Notes under the pieces: generated by a model | What the model saw: only the letters and a program-made list of their open reading frames with translations | Databases searched by the model: none | What the model was told of the DNA's origin: nothing | Shown: piece by piece, positions 59,829-64,000 of the stretch | How the letters are laid out: each line of letters opens with the position of its first letter | Position numbering within the stretch: the stretch's first letter is position 1 | DNA from: Glaciibacter superstes DSM 21135 | GTDB lineage: Bacteria > Actinomycetota > Actinomycetes > Actinomycetales > Microbacteriaceae | Direction: 5' to 3' | DNA length: 64,000 bases | Assembly: GCF_000421145.1 (NCBI RefSeq) | Contig: NZ_ATWH01000013.1 | Location: 40,980 to 104,979, forward strand | Made by a program: the position numbers and the translations under genes

Positions 59829-62800
59829 GTGATTCTTCAGGGCTTGATCGGTGCGCTTTCTGGCGCCTCCACATTCCACAACGCTCTGGGCTATGCAGCC
59901 AGGGACGCCGACTTCTCCCTCACGGACGGGCTTCGTGCGCCTCTCCTGGCCGGCCTGCTGCAGCAGCGCGCCGAGCTCGGCAAGACCCAGGCGCTCTTGG
60001 TGATCACCGCAACCGGGCGCGACTCAGAGGCCGTGCGCGAAAACCTCGGCTGCTACGCCGGTGACGCCGAGATCATCGAGTTCCCCGCCTGGGAGACCCT
60101 CCCGCACGAACGGCTGAGCCCGAGCGCCGAGATCGTCGGCCGGCGACTCTTCGCCCTCCGCCGCATGCGTGAATGGGGAGAAGCGGATGCCGTCGGCCGG
60201 CATCCGCTCGTCGTCGTCGCCTCGGTGCGCGCGGCGTTGCAACCCGTCGCAGACAATCTCACCGACTTCGAGCCCATCGCCCTGGCGGCCGGCGGCCGGG
60301 GCCACGACCTCGCCCAGATCGCGCTGCAACTTGTCGATGTCGCCTACGCGCGCGTCGACATGGTCACCCGCCGTGGGGAGTTCGCCGTGCGCGGCGGAAT
60401 TCTCGACGTCTTCCCGCCGGTCGCACCGCATCCGTACCGCATCGAGTTCTTCGGCGACGAGGTCGAGCAGATCCGCGCATTCTCGGTCGCTGACCAGCGT
60501 TCCCTCCCCGAGCCGATCGAGAGCGTCAGCCTGCCGCCGAGTCGCGAGCTGCTGCTCAGCCCGGAGGTGCGTCAGCGCGCCAGGGAGATGCAGCACGAGT
60601 TTCCCAGCCTGTCTGGCATGCTCGCCAAGATCGCAGAGGGCATTCCGGTCGACGGCATGGAGAGCCTGGCCCCTGCACTTGTCGACCGGCTCGTACCGGT
60701 GACGAACTACCTGCCGGAGGGGGCGGCCATCGCCGTCATCTCGCCCGAGCGAGTCGCCTCGCGTGCGATCAGCCTGGGCGAGACCAACCGTGAGTTCCTC
60801 TCTGCCGCCTGGAACGCGGCGACCGCCGGCGCGGAGGCACCGATCGACCTGGAATCGGGGGAGTTCCTCACCCTCGGCGCCCTGCGCGATTCCGTTCAGT
60901 TCAGTAAACCCGGCGAACCGGCGAGCGAGAATGTCTGGTGGACGCTGAGCTCCTTCCAGGCAGCGCCGACCGATGAGCAGGCGCTGGTTGAACCGGTGTT
61001 GCCCGAGCACCGCGAAATGGACGACCTGCTCACGGTTCGCATCGAAGCGGAGGCCGTCCCGAGTTTTCAGGGGAACGTGGAGGGGGCCGTCGGCCACCTG
61101 GCCGCTCGCCTGAAAGACGGCTGGCACGTCGGTATTGTCGCCCAGGGCGCCGGACTCGTCGAACGTGCCGCAGACGTGCTCGCCGAGCACGAACTTCCGG
61201 CGCGGATCGTCGACGAATTTCCTGCAGAACCGGAGGCCGGCATCGCGTACCTGCTGAAGGCATCCGTCGACAACGGTTTTGAAGTGCCGTCGACCAAACT
61301 CAGCCTGATCAGCGAGTCGGAGTTCTACGGCCGTACCGTCGGCTACGACGCCCGTCAGGTCAAGAAGCTCGCCAGCAGGCGCAAGAATGTCGTCGACCCG
61401 TTGGCCCTGAAACCGGGCGACTTCGTTGTGCACCAGACGCACGGGATCGGCAAGTTCGTCGAACTCACGCAGCGTGAGGTCTCGAGCGGCGGCCGCAATC
61501 CGGTCAAGACCAAGCGCGAGTACCTGGTGCTGGAATATGCCCCATCGAAGCGCGGCTTCCCCGGCGACAAACTCTACGTGCCGACGGACCAGCTCGACCT
61601 GCTCACGCGTTACGTCGGCGGAGAGTCGCCTTCCCTCAGCAAGATGGGCGGCAGCGACTGGTCGGCGGCGAAGAGCAAGGCCAGACGTGCGGTTCGTGAC
61701 ATTGCGGTCGAGCTGGTCAAGCTCTATTCGGCGAGGATGGCGAGCAGGGGGCATGCCTTCGGACCTGACACGCCCTGGCAGCGTGAATTGGAAGAGGCGT
61801 TCCCGTTCGCGGAGACCCCTGACCAGCTCACCACCATCGACGAGGTCAAGGCCGACATGGAGCGGGCGATTCCGATGGACCGGCTGCTCTCAGGAGACGT
61901 CGGCTTCGGCAAGACCGAGGTGGCCGTGCGCGCGGCATTCAAGGCGATCCAGGACGGCAAACAGGTGGCCATGCTGGTGCCGACGACCCTGCTCGTTCGC
62001 CAGCACATGGAGACGTTCCAGGAACGCTTCGCCGGGTTCCCGATCCACTTGCGCGCACTGTCGCGGTTCCAGAGCGACAAGGAAGCGAGAGAAACCATAG
62101 CCGGGCTCCTGGACGGCACGGTCGACATCGTGATCGGTACCCATCGACTGCTGTCTGACTCGATCATCTTCAAGGACATTGGCCTCGTCATCATCGATGA
62201 GGAGCAGCGGTTCGGGGTCGAGCACAAAGACCAGCTGAAGAAGCTCAAGACCAACGTCGACATCCTGGCGATGAGCGCGACGCCGATCCCGCGCACGCTG
62301 GAGATGGCGGTCACCGGTATCAGGGAGATGTCGACGCTGGCGACGCCGCCGGAGGACCGGCATCCGATTCTCACGTTCGTCGGGCCGTACTCCGAACGCC
62401 AGGTCTCAGCGGCGATCCGACGCGAACTGCTGCGCGAGGGACAGATCTTCTTCGTGCACAATCGGGTCGCGAGCATCAACCGGGTAGCGGCTCAGCTGTC
62501 CGAGCTGGTGCCGGAGGCGCGCATCGCCGTCGCACACGGTCAGCTGCCGGAGTCGGTGCTCGAGCAGGTGGTGGTCGATTTCTGGGAGCGCAAGTTCGAC
62601 GTGCTCGTCACGACGACGATCATCGAGACCGGGCTCGACATCGCCAATGCGAACACCATCATCATCGACAGGGCAGACAAGTACGGTCTCAGCCAGCTTC
62701 ACCAGTTGCGGGGCAGGGTCGGCCGAGGGCGCGAGCGGGCGTACGCGTACTTCCTCTACGACGAGAACAAGCCGCTCTCCGAGACGGCGCTCGACCGGCT

Positions 62801-63473
62801 CTCGACGATCGCCGCGAACAACGAGTTGGGCAGCGGAATGCAGGTCGCGTTGAAAGACCTGGAGATTCGCGGAGCAGGCAACCTGCTCGGCGGCGAGCAG
62901 GCCGGGCATATCGCCGGCGTCGGTTTTGACCTGTACCTGCGGATGATCGGCGAGGCCGTGTCGACGTTCAGGGGGGATGTCGCTGAGGGCCAGACCGAGC
63001 TCAGGCTGGAGTTGCCGGTCGACGCGCATATCCCGGAGGACTACGTCGACAGCGAGCGGCTGCGGCTCGAGGCCTATCAGAAGCTCTCGACGGCCAGCTC
63101 GACGAACGCGAAGGAAGACCAGATCTCGCTGGTGCTCGACGAACTTGTGGACCGGTATGGCGAACCACCGGTTGCGGTGCAGAACCTGATTGCTGTGTCA
63201 CGGCTGCGCTGGCAGGCGCAGCAGGCCGGGCTCAGCGAAGTGGTGGCGATGGGATCGAACCTGAGAGTCGCGCCGGCTGACTTGGCGGATTCGATCCAGG
63301 TGCGGCTGCAGCGCATGTATCCTGGCGCCCGCTACTTCACCCAGAACGGTTCGATGACGGTGCCGATGCCGAGGCCGAACGGAGAGCCGCTCGGCGACCC
63401 GGAGCTCATCGCCTGGACCGGCGCGCTGCTCGGCGCTATTTTCCCCGCACCGAAGCCCGTGGAGTCCCCGTAG
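59829..63473 (+). CDS. mfd: transcription-repair coupling factor
   Basis: 1214 residues, full length. N-terminal UvrB-like region ('FPAWETLPHERLSPSAEIVG'), the RNA polymerase-binding domain 'LKPGDFVVHQTHGIGKFVEL' near residue 525, then the translocase with Walker A 'GDVGFGKTEVAVRAAFKA', 'LLVRQHMETF', the 'DEEQRFGVEHK' box, 'MSATPIPRTLEMA' and 'GRVGRGRERAYAYFLY', and a C-terminal TRCF domain. It removes stalled polymerase at DNA damage and recruits UvrA. Start from the leaderless promoter. Confidence 0.97.
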   Translation: MILQGLIGALSGASTFHNALGYAARDADFSLTDGLRAPLLAGLLQQRAELGKTQALLVITATGRDSEAVRENLGCYAGDAEIIEFPAWETLPHERLSPSAEIVGRRLFALRRMREWGEADAVGRHPLVVVASVRAALQPVADNLTDFEPIALAAGGRGHDLAQIALQLVDVAYARVDMVTRRGEFAVRGGILDVFPPVAPHPYRIEFFGDEVEQIRAFSVADQRSLPEPIESVSLPPSRELLLSPEVRQRAREMQHEFPSLSGMLAKIAEGIPVDGMESLAPALVDRLVPVTNYLPEGAAIAVISPERVASRAISLGETNREFLSAAWNAATAGAEAPIDLESGEFLTLGALRDSVQFSKPGEPASENVWWTLSSFQAAPTDEQALVEPVLPEHREMDDLLTVRIEAEAVPSFQGNVEGAVGHLAARLKDGWHVGIVAQGAGLVERAADVLAEHELPARIVDEFPAEPEAGIAYLLKASVDNGFEVPSTKLSLISESEFYGRTVGYDARQVKKLASRRKNVVDPLALKPGDFVVHQTHGIGKFVELTQREVSSGGRNPVKTKREYLVLEYAPSKRGFPGDKLYVPTDQLDLLTRYVGGESPSLSKMGGSDWSAAKSKARRAVRDIAVELVKLYSARMASRGHAFGPDTPWQRELEEAFPFAETPDQLTTIDEVKADMERAIPMDRLLSGDVGFGKTEVAVRAAFKAIQDGKQVAMLVPTTLLVRQHMETFQERFAGFPIHLRALSRFQSDKEARETIAGLLDGTVDIVIGTHRLLSDSIIFKDIGLVIIDEEQRFGVEHKDQLKKLKTNVDILAMSATPIPRTLEMAVTGIREMSTLATPPEDRHPILTFVGPYSERQVSAAIRRELLREGQIFFVHNRVASINRVAAQLSELVPEARIAVAHGQLPESVLEQVVVDFWERKFDVLVTTTIIETGLDIANANTIIIDRADKYGLSQLHQLRGRVGRGRERAYAYFLYDENKPLSETALDRLSTIAANNELGSGMQVALKDLEIRGAGNLLGGEQAGHIAGVGFDLYLRMIGEAVSTFRGDVAEGQTELRLELPVDAHIPEDYVDSERLRLEAYQKLSTASSTNAKEDQISLVLDELVDRYGEPPVAVQNLIAVSRLRWQAQQAGLSEVVAMGSNLRVAPADLADSIQVRLQRMYPGARYFTQNGSMTVPMPRPNGEPLGDPELIAWTGALLGAIFPAPKPVESP

Positions 63474-63497
63474 ACGCTCCGCTGTGCAGCGAAGCGC

Positions 63498-64000
63498 TCA
63501 CCTGGCAGCGTGCAATCGGCGGTAGTGACGCGCACGGAGGCTCACGACGACGGCCGAGACGGCGATAGCGATACCTGAGCCGATCAGCACGGCGAGCGTC
63601 CCCTCATCCGTCACCGTGTTGTCTCGCTGGAAGGCCAGTTCGTTCATCAACAGCGACACGGTGAAGCCGATGCCTCCCAGGCAGGCGACCACCACAATGT
63701 CTGGCAACTGCAGGGCCGGCCGGTCGCGCCGAGTGGCAATGGCACTGGCCCCCCATCCGGCCAGCGTGATGCCGAGGAGCTTGCCGACCGGCAGGGCAAC
63801 CAGGATTCCCCAGAACGCTGGGCTGAGCCCGTCGATCCGTACCGCGGGAATGGCCACCATGGCCGCCGAGAACGCAAAAAGGGGCAGCACAATGCCGTTG
63901 GAGTACGGCTCGATGATGTGGTGCGTTCGCCCACCGGGCACGCGCGCCATCACCAGGCCCAGCACCACTCCGGCGATCGTCGCATGCACCCCTGAGAGGT
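63498..64000 (-). CDS. nhaA: NhaA-type Na+/H+ antiporter, C-terminal part only
   Basis: The frame is open to the window edge; about 166 C-terminal residues are visible. 'SGVHATIAGVVLGLVMARVP' at the upstream side, 'NGIVLPLFAFSAAMVAI', 'PVGKLLGITLAGW' and the conserved 'GGIGFTVSLLMNELAF' are NhaA sequences. It exchanges Na+ for H+. The start lies beyond position 64000. Convergent with mfd, 24 bp apart. Confidence 0.93.
   Translation of the reverse strand, partial: LSGVHATIAGVVLGLVMARVPGGRTHHIIEPYSNGIVLPLFAFSAAMVAIPAVRIDGLSPAFWGILVALPVGKLLGITLAGWGASAIATRRDRPALQLPDIVVVACLGGIGFTVSLLMNELAFQRDNTVTDEGTLAVLIGSGIAIAVSAVVVSLRARHYRRLHAAR

Noticed and set aside
60024-61754. 576-codon frame antisense to mfd
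   Set aside because: Shadow of the conserved mfd reading frame.

Overview
The window is GC-rich (mid-60s percent by eye) and its gene content and signals point to a high-GC actinobacterium, most likely of the family Microbacteriaceae. The reasons are frequent GTG starts, many apparently leaderless starts with a TANNNT -10 box 6-7 nt upstream, a GT39 protein mannosyltransferase next to rsmI, a metG-tatD-rsmA-ispE-ABC-F housekeeping run, and metQNI. The genus cannot be decided from sequence alone. No phage, IS transposase, CRISPR array, rRNA or plasmid function is visible. Nearly all of the window is chromosome-like with short intergenic gaps.

Layout. 1-3301: a 13-bp tandem repeat, three translationally coupled membrane-anchored proteins of unknown function and a convergent multi-TM protein. 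3413-5289: DrrAB-type ABC exporter. 5365-8671: a CoA-binding protein coupled to O-acetylhomoserine sulfhydrylase (metY), and a divergent SolA/sarcosine-oxidase-like flavoenzyme. 8887-12188: a three-gene signalling module (small membrane protein, histidine kinase, LuxR-type regulator). 12341-16063: ABM monooxygenase, a guanidinium exporter behind a guanidine-III riboswitch, a fatty acid desaturase, and protein mannosyltransferase. 16122-24605: rsmI, a quinone oxidoreductase-like protein, metG, tatD, rsmA, ispE and an ABC-F ATPase. 24817-27512: metQNI methionine importer. 27561-30778: MarR regulator, tRNA-Gln, glmU, prs. 30825-34292: a second copy of the three-gene signalling module. 34441-36288: a small membrane protein and an APC permease.

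36297-58203 is a sugar-acid catabolic island: gnd, kdgK, eda, lacI, uxaA, manD, uxaC, lacI, a four-gene ABC importer, a fructuronate-reductase-like dehydrogenase, gntR, a CUT1-type importer without its own ATPase, gntK and a galactonate-dehydratase-like enzyme. Together they can take glucuronate through fructuronate, mannonate, KDG and KDPG to pyruvate and glyceraldehyde-3-phosphate. They also supply gluconate and galactonate branches. 58429-64000 returns to housekeeping genes: rplY, pth (apparently with a CTG start), mfd, and the end of a NhaA antiporter running off the edge.

A feature that cuts across the window is a set of about eleven long intergenic inverted repeats. Five share a recognisable consensus (GCGCCGNGAATCGCC left arm, AACGRCGATTNTNGGCGC right arm). 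Two others share a different arm (CGACGGAGAT) and the same 49-nt centre but lie in opposite orientation. With the duplicated three-gene sensor module, these are the parts least explained by standard annotation.
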